Origin: Rhodospirillales bacterium
GTDB lineage: Bacteria > Pseudomonadota > Alphaproteobacteria > Micavibrionales > Micavibrionaceae
DNA: 64,000 bases
Direction: 5' to 3'
Assembly (NCBI GenBank): GCA_020638335.1
Contig: JACKIT010000007.1
Coordinates: forward strand, 5,606 to 69,605
Shown one piece after another: positions 36,299 to 44,163 of the stretch. The stretch's first letter is position 1. Every line of letters begins with the position of its first letter. Made by a program: the position numbers and the translations under genes. A model generated the notes under the pieces. The model did no database searches. It worked only from the letters and a program-made list of their open reading frames with translations, and was not told where the DNA came from.

Positions 36299-36382
36299 AA
36301 ACACAGTGAGCACAGAAGAAGCACAGGCGCTTTTCGTACGAAAAAATGCTCCTGTGTTTTCACTGTGAGTCTCTGTGATTTA
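36299..36382. repeat. Imperfect inverted repeat, CACAG/CTGTG family
   Basis: AAAACACAGTGAGCACAG on the left and TCACTGTGAGTCTCTGTG on the right around a 40-bp centre. Related to the elements at 35731 and 50833. Confidence 0.6.
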
Positions 36383-36389
36383 AAATGAA

Positions 36390-36710
36390 TTATTCAGATT
36401 TAGCCTTCAGCGCTTCGGCTTTGAGAGCGGTGGCATCGAGCTTGGATTCGATGCGTAGCAAATGCTCGACCAGCCGGGATTCCAGCGCATGCATGGATCT
36501 TTGCGATGCATATGTCTTTGCGACTTCAAGCTTGAACGCGCCGAGCGCATCGCGGAGCTGATCCGAACGATGTTCCAGCGTATGTTCCAGGTTATTGACG
36601 GCCCTTTCAGCCTCGCGGCGCGTCCGCCAAGAGAAAGCCAAAAGGCCGGCCATGGCCGGCAAATCAACAACCGTGATCCACCAGACCAGATCTTGTGAGA
36701 ATAAGCTCAT
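36390..36710 (-). CDS. Spanin-like (Rz-type) phage protein
   Basis: A 106-residue protein with an N-terminal hydrophobic segment at about residues 8-27 and then a continuous charged coiled coil, the layout of inner-membrane spanins. Its place between terminase and endolysin fits a lysis role. No separate outer-membrane lipoprotein partner was recognised, so the assignment rests on topology and position. Confidence 0.55.
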   Translation of the reverse strand: MSLFSQDLVWWITVVDLPAMAGLLAFSWRTRREAERAVNNLEHTLEHRSDQLRDALGAFKLEVAKTYASQRSMHALESRLVEHLLRIESKLDATALKAEALKAKSE

Positions 36711-36722
36711 GTAACATGTCCT

Positions 36723-38240
36723 TTATATTTTGAAATCCGTATCAGCCTTATGAAGCCGGGCGGATTTCATCCAGTTATGCGCGCCGCGGCCATAGAGGCG
36801 TGGAAGGCGGTCCGGGGCCTGGGCGAGCGCGCCGGCGACGGCGTCGAGGCCATCGTCATATCCTTTATTGCTTCCGGGACGCCATTCACGCATTTCGGTC
36901 ATAAAAAGCGTTTTCAGCACTGATATATGCACATAGAGCCGGCGAGCGGCGAGCACGGCATCGAAAGCTTCAAGAATGCGTAGATCCTTGGCACGGGACT
37001 GGCTGATTTCCTTAAGTGCGCACGGGGATTTAGCCCGGCTAAGTTCATTGCGCAGGATATTGGGCAGAAACCGTCCGATGCCGTTGATCTCGACCGTCAT
37101 GGCGGGCAGGTAATGGTTTTTAGCAATCTGCGAAACGATGCGGCATTGTTGAGTTGCTTCGTCCTGTTCATTACCAGCGTCGGTGCGAATATATTCGATG
37201 TGATGAAGGTAGAAATTCCCCTCCGCATCGCTGAATAAAATGGCCACAACGCTGTGGTCGCCGGTAGCGCTGCCGAAAGACGGGTCCCAAAAGGCGCTGG
37301 CAGAAACCAGTTTGATCTGACCAAGAAACAAAGTTTGCAGTTCTTTGCAATACTCCAGATCATCATCATAATGGCGCAACAAGTCAGGATTGAGACGACC
37401 TTCGGCGATATTTACGGGCTGGAGCATCATTTGAGATGCAAATTTATTCGGCCCGGCGGCGCGCTTCATGCGAGCGATGTCGGCCTCGCTATAGCGCTCA
37501 ATCCAGGCACTTTGGCCCTTTTCATCCAAAACCGGGATTTTGAGGCGTTCAAATCCGTTTAGGAATTCCCTCTCCTCTCCCAGTTCACTCCGCGGTTTAT
37601 CGGCGTAAATCGTGTGGTAATTATGCGGCGTACCAACATAGATCTGCGTTCCACCGGGGACGAGAACATATTCCATCTCGCCCAGCCGTTCGCGCAGCTC
37701 GCGGCGCTTTTCGGCGGTGTCGCAGGTGTTGGGGACCTCGACATCGTCGCAGATGACAATATCGGCGCGGGAGCCGGTGATGTTAGCCGTAATGCCTTTG
37801 GCCATCATGGAAGGATCGCGCGATTCGAAAGTGCGTTTGATGGTAAAACGATCAGAAGCCCATTGGTCCGCATTTTCGGGTTTCATATTTGCGGTCAGCG
37901 GGTGGCGCTCGATAATGCGTTTAACGTTGCGCACCATCTTTTTCGCCAGCGTGAAATCCGCTGCCAGCACAAGGATACGCAAATCCGCCTTGCGATATAA
38001 AAGCCAGGCCGAAAACAGGCCCGCGATCGTGCTTTTGCCTGCGCTGCGAAAAGCCATCAAGAGAAGCCGCGTGTTTTTGCGACTCCAGTTCCATTCCAGC
38101 CAACGCGCTATTTTCAGGTGGATTTGCGGCGTGCGCAGGCCCATGCGCTGGTTCCACAACACCACAAAGAGCGGGAAGTCGGCTGTGCTGATGTCGAATT
38201 TCGTGCTTTGCAGGCTGGGTGGTTTTGCGATTTCGTTCAT
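36723..38240 (-). CDS. Terminase large subunit
   Basis: DNA-packaging motor of 505 residues. Walker A is AFRSAGKST at about 63-71, Walker B is DIVICDDVE at about 161-169, and the coupling step is GTPHNYH. The nuclease half has the acidic pattern FWDPSFG, EINGIG and GYDDGLDAV typical of terminases of T7/podovirus type. Start overlaps the small subunit stop by 4 nt. Confidence 0.92.
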   Translation of the reverse strand: MNEIAKPPSLQSTKFDISTADFPLFVVLWNQRMGLRTPQIHLKIARWLEWNWSRKNTRLLLMAFRSAGKSTIAGLFSAWLLYRKADLRILVLAADFTLAKKMVRNVKRIIERHPLTANMKPENADQWASDRFTIKRTFESRDPSMMAKGITANITGSRADIVICDDVEVPNTCDTAEKRRELRERLGEMEYVLVPGGTQIYVGTPHNYHTIYADKPRSELGEEREFLNGFERLKIPVLDEKGQSAWIERYSEADIARMKRAAGPNKFASQMMLQPVNIAEGRLNPDLLRHYDDDLEYCKELQTLFLGQIKLVSASAFWDPSFGSATGDHSVVAILFSDAEGNFYLHHIEYIRTDAGNEQDEATQQCRIVSQIAKNHYLPAMTVEINGIGRFLPNILRNELSRAKSPCALKEISQSRAKDLRILEAFDAVLAARRLYVHISVLKTLFMTEMREWRPGSNKGYDDGLDAVAGALAQAPDRLPRLYGRGAHNWMKSARLHKADTDFKI

Positions 38241-38563
38241 TCATTGTCCTCCTCCAGTTCATCACGGGCGCTGCGGATCTGGGATTGCAGGTTTTCCTGC
38301 TGTTCGCGCCTGGCCTCGATTTTTTCCTGCTCATCACTGTCATCGGTGGCGTTGGCCAGTTTGAGCAAGCTTTCGAGATGGGAGGCGGCGGATTTTCCGG
38401 CATCGTGGAATTTTTTGAATTCGGCAGGCTCTTTTGACTTGTCCTCTAGATCGCCGGGTAAATCACTGCTGAGATAACGTTCGTAGGAATACACCACCGC
38501 CGCCGTGGCGCTGTTGAGAAAGTGTGCCACGCGCTCTTTGATAATTTTTGTATAGTTTTTCAT
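38237..38563 (-). CDS. Small terminase-like packaging protein
   Basis: A 108-residue, mainly helical protein with a Glu/Gln-rich C-terminal coiled coil. Assigned from position and from the ATGA overlap with the large terminase; the sequence itself shows no decisive motif. A small DNA-binding region may lie in residues 1-35. Confidence 0.55.
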   Translation of the reverse strand: MKNYTKIIKERVAHFLNSATAAVVYSYERYLSSDLPGDLEDKSKEPAEFKKFHDAGKSAASHLESLLKLANATDDSDEQEKIEARREQQENLQSQIRSARDELEEDNE

Positions 38564-38581
38564 GTATTCTCCTTGGCAAAT

Positions 38582-38608
38582 AAAAAAGCCGCCAAGATGC
38601 TAGCGACT
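38582..38608 (-). terminator. Terminator after the TIGR04255 cassette
   Basis: On the minus strand AGTCGC pairs with GCGGCT (one wobble) around a 10-nt loop and is followed by a run of six Ts. It separates the cassette from the terminase genes. Confidence 0.6.
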
Positions 38609-38647
38609 TCGAATAATTTTTATAAATTTTAAAAAGTTAATAATTTA

Positions 38648-39142
38648 CTATGTCTGATACCTGACTTCCGTATCGAAACATTTAACTAACAGCTGTTTAG
38701 CCATTTTACGGTCATGCGTTTTGAGTCCTTCAGACTCACTGCCAACCATTACAACATCGCAATGTGCCCAATTATCGTTCCGTGGCGTGTGATGAACATC
38801 GAAATGCATTCCCTTGTGCCGTTCCAGTTCCCTGATACGGCCAACATTCGCGCTTCTGTAACCATAATAATGATCCGGCTTGAAGTCCTTTTTCCCCGAC
38901 CGGCGTTCATTCCTTGCTTTGCATAGTTTTCGCCCCTGCGCATGACAAGCCGCAACCGCATCGCCTTTAAATAAACGCATACAATTGACGGACTCTTCCC
39001 GCAAACCCGTTTCTTTGTTTTTGTTGAACTGCAAGTTATTCAGAAGATCAAGCTGCGGAATACCAAGAACCGAAGAAAAATCCTTAGGGGATAAAATTGT
39101 CCGGCTAATGATATCCTTATCGCGGATTTTTTGTTTTTCCAT
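38648..39142 (-). CDS. Cassette gene 3, hypothetical protein
   Basis: A 164-residue basic protein, soluble. Residues 50-85 contain three Cys (NCMRLF, AACHAQ, KLCKAR) and many Lys/Arg; later comes HFDVHHTPRNDNWAHCDVVM, a His/Asp-rich block that looks like a metal or catalytic site. The start lies 26 nt inside the preceding gene, so it is coupled. Not recognised. Confidence 0.65.
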   Translation of the reverse strand: MEKQKIRDKDIISRTILSPKDFSSVLGIPQLDLLNNLQFNKNKETGLREESVNCMRLFKGDAVAACHAQGRKLCKARNERRSGKKDFKPDHYYGYRSANVGRIRELERHKGMHFDVHHTPRNDNWAHCDVVMVGSESEGLKTHDRKMAKQLLVKCFDTEVRYQT

Positions 39143-39611
39143 GTTTTTTCACAGGATAAGAAGGGAGATGCCGCCGGATGTCCTCAGGGAAAAAACCGCC
39201 TGCCAAAAATTTTAATTCCGCCAAGTCTTCGATAGTGTCATCCGTACCCAGTTTGCTTAAATAAATATATAGACCGTCGATCGTCATGTGCAGTTCATCG
39301 CTGGCTTTCAAAATCCATGTCAATGAAAGCGTCTCTTCCATATCCGGCGAAATTTTGTCCGGATATGCCAGACCGAACGGCAGTTGTTTGATAAAATGCT
39401 CCGCCGTTTGCAAACTGGCATGACCAGGTGCAGACGCACCAAACCCGTCCCAACCGTCTTCCAGACCTCTCATATACTCGATTGCTTTCAACAACTCTCC
39501 ACGCTCTTTCGGCGTGACAGCCCCTTCCTCAAGCGTTGTTTGAGGTGGCTTAGGCGGCATAGGCGTATCTGTAACTGCGAAGCCGTTTTGCTCCCTATTT
39601 AGCGCGTACAT
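39117..39611 (-). CDS. Cassette gene 2, hypothetical protein
   Basis: A 164-residue soluble protein. The middle has LEDGWDGFGASAPGHASL (about residues 49-66), a pattern I associate with small proteins encoded near TIGR04255-type genes, followed by a helix and a beta-rich part. ATG 39611 has GGGGA just before it; an in-frame ATG 39629 is possible. It overlaps the neighbours on both sides (17 and 26 nt). Confidence 0.65.
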   Translation of the reverse strand: MYALNREQNGFAVTDTPMPPKPPQTTLEEGAVTPKERGELLKAIEYMRGLEDGWDGFGASAPGHASLQTAEHFIKQLPFGLAYPDKISPDMEETLSLTWILKASDELHMTIDGLYIYLSKLGTDDTIEDLAELKFLAGGFFPEDIRRHLPSYPVKKHGKTKNPR

Positions 39612-40413
39612 CTTTTCCCCACTTTTCATGCATTTCCGGCGTGGTTAAATCGTCGAATCCGCAAACAATATGCTCATGAGCTTTATTATACCATGATAAC
39701 ATGGTTTTCATATTCTTGTCGAAAGGCGATGCATACTGCCCTCTGACAACAATATCCAGACGCGAGGCATGTGTTCCATCTTTCAGATTTTGCACAGAAT
39801 AAGCATTTGTAAACATCCTGCCGTTCAGGTCCGGCAGTTCGAACTCCCAGCTTCCGCTGTATTTGGACGGCTCCGGCAAAAAGACTCGCTCTTTCCGCCA
39901 GACCGCATCTTTCAGGAAAGCGCCTATATTCGGCGCACCGCCAAAATCATCAAAAGGAACGATGTTTACATATATCAATTCCAGCGTATCGTAAGATAGC
40001 GGTTTCTTATGAAGTTTTACAAATTTTTCCAATGCCTTAAGCGTCTGTTCAAATTTTTCAATAACAGACTTATAACGAGGATAAGGCTTATCATTAACCC
40101 TCCTCCAGTTAAACGCCAGCCTGTCCTGCTGAAACTGGATCAATTCGGTTTGATCTTCACTTAAAAACCAAACCCGTGGGATTTCACACGAGGGATCGAC
40201 AAAAGAAATAACCCTTTCTTTTTCACTCCCCGGCATCGGCGCTATAACTTCCTGATTTTGAACATTTGGAAATTCATCCCGCCCAAATGCCGCCCATAAA
40301 TCTCCCAAATAGGGTGCCGGAAAACCGTGCAGATCAGAAAACTGTACAGCAACCGCCACTTCAGAAACCGGAGGGCTTTTATAATCGGGCAAAGATGGTT
40401 TTATTTTTGTCAT
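39595..40413 (-). CDS. Cassette gene 1, TIGR04255 family protein
   Basis: A 272-residue soluble protein. The opening PPVSEVAVAVQF, the WFLSEDQTELIQFQQDRLAFNWR block and the YVNIVP step match TIGR04255, a sporadically distributed family of unknown function. A TACAAT box (minus strand, 40438-40443) upstream suggests a separate promoter. First gene of a tight three-gene cassette inserted between tail fibre and terminase. Confidence 0.75.
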   Translation of the reverse strand: MTKIKPSLPDYKSPPVSEVAVAVQFSDLHGFPAPYLGDLWAAFGRDEFPNVQNQEVIAPMPGSEKERVISFVDPSCEIPRVWFLSEDQTELIQFQQDRLAFNWRRVNDKPYPRYKSVIEKFEQTLKALEKFVKLHKKPLSYDTLELIYVNIVPFDDFGGAPNIGAFLKDAVWRKERVFLPEPSKYSGSWEFELPDLNGRMFTNAYSVQNLKDGTHASRLDIVVRGQYASPFDKNMKTMLSWYNKAHEHIVCGFDDLTTPEMHEKWGKDVRAK

Positions 40414-40481
40414 GGCATAATGGGCAGTTTCAAGGTGATTGTAACACAATGCTGATGTAATTCTATACCATCAATTCGCGG

Positions 40482-42503
40482 TTAAAACTTGCTAACAATA
40501 AACCACTGGCCACCATCGGAGACGACGGTGATGGCGTCGTATTGGGCCGAGAGCGGTTGGGCGTAACCGTCCGGCCCGCTCCCGCCCTGTTCGCTCACGG
40601 TAATCACATTCGCCGAAACGTCGGTTTTCTTGATGGTCACAGTGCGGCCTACGGCCTGCGAAGAGTTGGCGGGCGGCAAGCGGGCGGTGAGTGCACCACC
40701 ATAGCTAGACAGCAAATACGTGTCCACGGCCATATCGATGTCGTAGGTGCCGGTGCCGTCGTGGTAGCGGGTGTTGCCGGGGCTACGGTTGGAGGCGATC
40801 ACAAACCATTCCGCGCCGTTGGACAGGGCCATCATGTAATCATTTTCCGCGCCGAGAAAATAATCGCGCGCATCGGGGCCGTTGCCGCTATCTTCTTTGA
40901 TCGTGATGACGTTGGCGGAGCTGTCGATTTTTTTGACGACCATCATCGCGCCAGTGGCGTCGGCGGCATTGGGCAGATTGACGGTGAGCGCGCCGCCGAA
41001 ACTGGAAACCAGATGCACGGAATGTGAAGTATCGAGCGTAACGCTTCCCGAACTATCGATATATTCGGTATCGAAGCGCTGGAGCGTTGCGTTCATGTCG
41101 ATACAGGTGGTTTTTTGCAGACGGTTCTTATTCGGATACCCTGCGTTATAGGCGGTATATTCGCCGCCGGAGAGGTCCCAGATCGCTGCGCCGTCACTGG
41201 CCGAGAGCAGATTAAAGATCGAGGTTTCAATAGAACCAGATTCCAGTTTGATATTGGGAACGCTGTTATAGCTTTCGGCATATGGATTAATGAGCAGGGT
41301 TTTGTCGCAGCCCGACCCGATGATGAAACAGCCTTGCGCACTGCCGTGGACATTGGCTTCGCAATCGACAAAGGCGTTGTTATAGCGCGCTTCTTCGATG
41401 TAGAAACCTGCGCCCGTGCAGGCCGTGCCGAGAGAATAGGCGCGGCAGGCGTGGAACTTGTTGGCGTTGGGCGTATCCCCTGCCCCGCTGCGGTAGAGGT
41501 GAAAGCCGTGGATCGCGAATTGCTCAACCAGAACGCGGTCAAAATTGTTCCAGTAACACGGGAAGCTCGGATTTGTGTAACCGTCGAGCTGGACGCCAAT
41601 ATTGGGAGCGATGATGGTGATGTCACTCACAGACGTTTGCACGACGGGTCGCGTAGCCCCGTAGAGCTTGATGCCAACATCGCCGCCTTCGATACGGAAG
41701 TTATGCAAGGTGCAGTAATCTTCAGTGATCTCAATGGCGTTGAACGTACCAGCGTTGCATTTGAGAACGGATTTCTGACCTATGCCGATCAGGGCTTTGC
41801 GCGCGGTGAGCGTGATTGTTCCCGTGATCAGATATTCACCGGGCGGGATGAACACCGTGTCATGAGCGGCTATTGCATTTTGGATAGCGACCGTGTCATT
41901 GGTGAGGCCGTCACCAACAGCGCCAAAATCCTTCACCGAGATCGCATCGGCGAGCTTGTCATTCACGGTGCGCGTGGCAGCGCCGGTGCCGGTGGGGGTA
42001 AAATCCGGCGAGGCGGAAGCGCCGGAGAGATCGAGCGCGACGGGGTTGCCGCTTCCGTCAAAGCCTAGGCCTTTATTTGCGCGCGTGGCGCGCGATGGCA
42101 GCTCTACATTGCCGGGGGTTTCGTGGTCACCATATTTGAGCATCAGATCGTTTTCGCGGTTCACCTGCTGGAGCGCGGCGATCACGTAATCCAGCTCGTT
42201 ATTGATGGATTGGGCGGAAAAATCCCCGCCTTCGAGGAAATCCGTGACGCGCTCGATGGGAAGTTCGCGCGCAAGGGTGATCACGGCATCCGTAGCGGGC
42301 GCGGCGTCGAAGGTGACACTCCCGCCGACAGTCTCCCCCGCCCCGCTTATTGTAAAGCCGCTGGCTTGCTTGGCACCGTCGATATAGACGGCGAGATCTT
42401 CGCTGGCGAAAATCGGAAAGTTATAGGTGAATTCGGTTTGGGTTCCGTTGGCGACGTAACGCACGATGGGCACGACGTCCGGCATTTTGATATGCTCGGT
42501 CAT
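40482..42503 (-). CDS. Tail fibre/spike with pectate-lyase-type beta helix
   Basis: A 673-residue receptor-binding protein. Residues 1-120 match the N-terminal domain of T7-like tail fibres (RYVANGTQTEFTYNFP, LPIERVTDF), which docks to the tail. ISVKDFGAVGDGLTNDT at about 185-200 starts a right-handed beta helix of the pectate-lyase superfamily. From about 490 to the end are two related units of about 85 residues, each with SS-[FY]-GGALT, a KK-x-D step, SANVIT, an SG-x-GPD turn and a final EWFVI or QWFIV strand. Confidence 0.88.
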   Translation of the reverse strand: MTEHIKMPDVVPIVRYVANGTQTEFTYNFPIFASEDLAVYIDGAKQASGFTISGAGETVGGSVTFDAAPATDAVITLARELPIERVTDFLEGGDFSAQSINNELDYVIAALQQVNRENDLMLKYGDHETPGNVELPSRATRANKGLGFDGSGNPVALDLSGASASPDFTPTGTGAATRTVNDKLADAISVKDFGAVGDGLTNDTVAIQNAIAAHDTVFIPPGEYLITGTITLTARKALIGIGQKSVLKCNAGTFNAIEITEDYCTLHNFRIEGGDVGIKLYGATRPVVQTSVSDITIIAPNIGVQLDGYTNPSFPCYWNNFDRVLVEQFAIHGFHLYRSGAGDTPNANKFHACRAYSLGTACTGAGFYIEEARYNNAFVDCEANVHGSAQGCFIIGSGCDKTLLINPYAESYNSVPNIKLESGSIETSIFNLLSASDGAAIWDLSGGEYTAYNAGYPNKNRLQKTTCIDMNATLQRFDTEYIDSSGSVTLDTSHSVHLVSSFGGALTVNLPNAADATGAMMVVKKIDSSANVITIKEDSGNGPDARDYFLGAENDYMMALSNGAEWFVIASNRSPGNTRYHDGTGTYDIDMAVDTYLLSSYGGALTARLPPANSSQAVGRTVTIKKTDVSANVITVSEQGGSGPDGYAQPLSAQYDAITVVSDGGQWFIVSKF

Positions 42504-42719
42504 AATAATGTCCTTTTTAAAAGATTGATTTTAAGAGTTTTTAAAAAAACGTCCTGGCCGATGAAGGCATAGCAGCCATTCGACGTGGCGAGGGTTTTGC
42601 TGTTTTTCCTTCAGCGCGCCCAAGGGCGACTTTTTCCACGATAGCCTGGGGGTTGATTCTCAGGCCGTTTTTTTACGCGGCATCACGCCAGAGCTTTGGC
42701 AAACCCCTAACATATGAGA
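42504..42719. other. Gap upstream of the tail fibre
   Basis: No convincing gene. Two hairpins with T-tracts read as plus-strand terminators (about 42614-42635, and 42644-42674 with GCCTG/CAGGC and seven Ts), although no plus-strand gene precedes them. Confidence 0.4.
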
Positions 42720-43139
42720 TTATAGATCAGACGGAATTACGATAAGTTCCAATTCGGCGATCTTTTGATTATTTGCGCCAGGATCAGGAAAAAACAAGCT
42801 CAATTTTTGTTCAAGCTTTTGATCAAATCGTATCCTGAAGTGCGTCATAACCGTTTCAGATAAAGACAAACGGCGGCCTTTCAACATAAAATCCGCTTCG
42901 AAATCATCCTGTACAAAACGAAAAGCCGCGTTGATATATTCTCTTATATCCGGCTTACTCTCTACAAAATAAGGGAGTGTTAAAAAACAGGTCTTCTGTT
43001 CGATGTTGCAAATTGTGCTTTGCGGTTCTCCTTTGGGATTAACTGGATTAATTTTTATTTCATATTTTTCACAAAGCGCCGCATGGCTCCAAAACAGACA
43101 CAAGATAAAAACAGACAGATTTAAAAAAGAATACTTCAT
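42720..43139 (-). CDS. Secreted small protein (cargo)
   Basis: A 139-residue exported protein: signal peptide of about 22 residues ending near AALCEK, then a soluble domain with a C-x7-C pair (STICNIEQKTCFLT) likely forming a disulfide. AT-rich compared with the phage genes. Not a virion protein type I know; probably cargo. Confidence 0.6.
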   Translation of the reverse strand: MKYSFLNLSVFILCLFWSHAALCEKYEIKINPVNPKGEPQSTICNIEQKTCFLTLPYFVESKPDIREYINAAFRFVQDDFEADFMLKGRRLSLSETVMTHFRIRFDQKLEQKLSLFFPDPGANNQKIAELELIVIPSDL

Positions 43140-43255
43140 CTTTAAATATTTTTTTCTATCGGCGGAAATTGCCATGGAGCATAATCGTTATGTCCATGTG
43201 AAATATGAGGGATATGTATATCCGGGTCAATATTCGGATTTCCCCTTTCTTTTTA

Positions 43256-43774
43256 TTAAAACAGCCGATCGAAGAGCGTCAGTTCGTTATTCAGTTTTTG
43301 ACGTTGCTGGAGCTGGGTGGCTTGCAGAAGGTTGAGGCTGCGGTTTTGGCTTTCGCCCAGATCAAGCGCGCGGGTACGCAGAGAGTCCAGCTCGGTGCGG
43401 CGGTTGATCTCATCTTCAGTTTCGTCGAACAGGCCGAGCAGGACGGCTTGCGCGCTGCCGCCGCTGGCGCTGATCCCCTGCCCGCCGAAGCTGGCGCGCT
43501 GGCGAGCAACTGCACGGCGCAGAGCGGCGCGGCGATCTTCCTCATCTTGAGCGGTCTGCGTGGCGATTTTCTCACGTTCCAGCGCGTTGCTTTGCGCCAG
43601 CCTTGCCTGTTCAAGGCGCTGGCGTTCCTGCAATTGGCGCAGGGCGAGGTCTTGCTCCTGTCGGCTATTGCTGTTGCCGCTGAGCGTCTGAACAGCGCCG
43701 ACGACCTGGCCGAGTGTGTTAAGCGTGCCGACAGCCGCGCTGAGGCCGCTGGCGATGGGGGTGATGGCTCCCAT
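43256..43774 (-). CDS. Internal virion-like phage protein
   Basis: A 172-residue helical protein. A Gly/Ala/Ser-rich N-terminus (residues 1-35) is followed by a Gln/Arg/Glu-rich coiled coil (about 38-95), then an ASFGGQGISASGGSAQAVL turn and another coiled coil. Matches the small internal virion proteins (gp14-like) of podoviruses in layout and place, between tail tubular B and tail fibre. No larger gp15/gp16-type internal proteins are present. Confidence 0.6.
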   Translation of the reverse strand: MGAITPIASGLSAAVGTLNTLGQVVGAVQTLSGNSNSRQEQDLALRQLQERQRLEQARLAQSNALEREKIATQTAQDEEDRRAALRRAVARQRASFGGQGISASGGSAQAVLLGLFDETEDEINRRTELDSLRTRALDLGESQNRSLNLLQATQLQQRQKLNNELTLFDRLF

Positions 43775-43965
43775 GGGAACCTCCTTTCTGATTGTTGTGA
43801 ATAAAGTGTATATTTTGAATAAAAATTACGGTTTTACGGTTGTTTTTTTATTTAAATGTCTTTACTGGGTTAAAAATATATAAAAAACATTATTTTTTGT
43901 TGACATATGGAATATTATTATGGTAAATATGTTCGCATCATTCAACAAAAGAAAGAGAGTGAGTT

Positions 43966-44163
43966 ATGTCTAAAGAACTTTATGCAGCTGTTGAAGGTTT
44001 AGAGCCTGGCCAGACCTTTTCCCAGGTAGCCACGAACGCACCAAAAACCTCATGGGACTATCATTCTGGCAGTTCTTTTTCGCCAACAGACAATCCTTTG
44101 AGATCTGTTTCTCAGGATGATGACGGACGTCTTGTCATTGCACATCCTGGCCTCCGCCATTAA
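43966..44163 (+). CDS. Small plus-strand protein
   Basis: A 65-residue acidic protein, opposite to the phage genes, with a purine-rich ribosome site (GAAAGAGAGTGAG) before ATG 43966 and an AT-rich 100-bp region upstream that could hold a promoter. Its stop overlaps the end of tail tubular B by 4 nt. No motif recognised. Confidence 0.5.
   Translation: MSKELYAAVEGLEPGQTFSQVATNAPKTSWDYHSGSSFSPTDNPLRSVSQDDDGRLVIAHPGLRH

Noticed and set aside
41115..42068. A 317-codon open frame opposite the tail fibre
   Set aside because: Shadow of the tail fibre frame; low-complexity composition and no start signals.
40482..42503. Diversity-generating retroelement, as in phage BPP-1
   Set aside because: A Bbp19-like gene made this worth checking, but there is no reverse transcriptase and no template/variable repeat pair at the fibre end; the C-terminal units are diverged domains, not near-identical repeats.
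43205..43804. A 199-codon frame opposite the internal virion gene
   Set aside because: Ala/Glu-rich shadow of a coiled-coil gene; the minus-strand frame fits the phage order.
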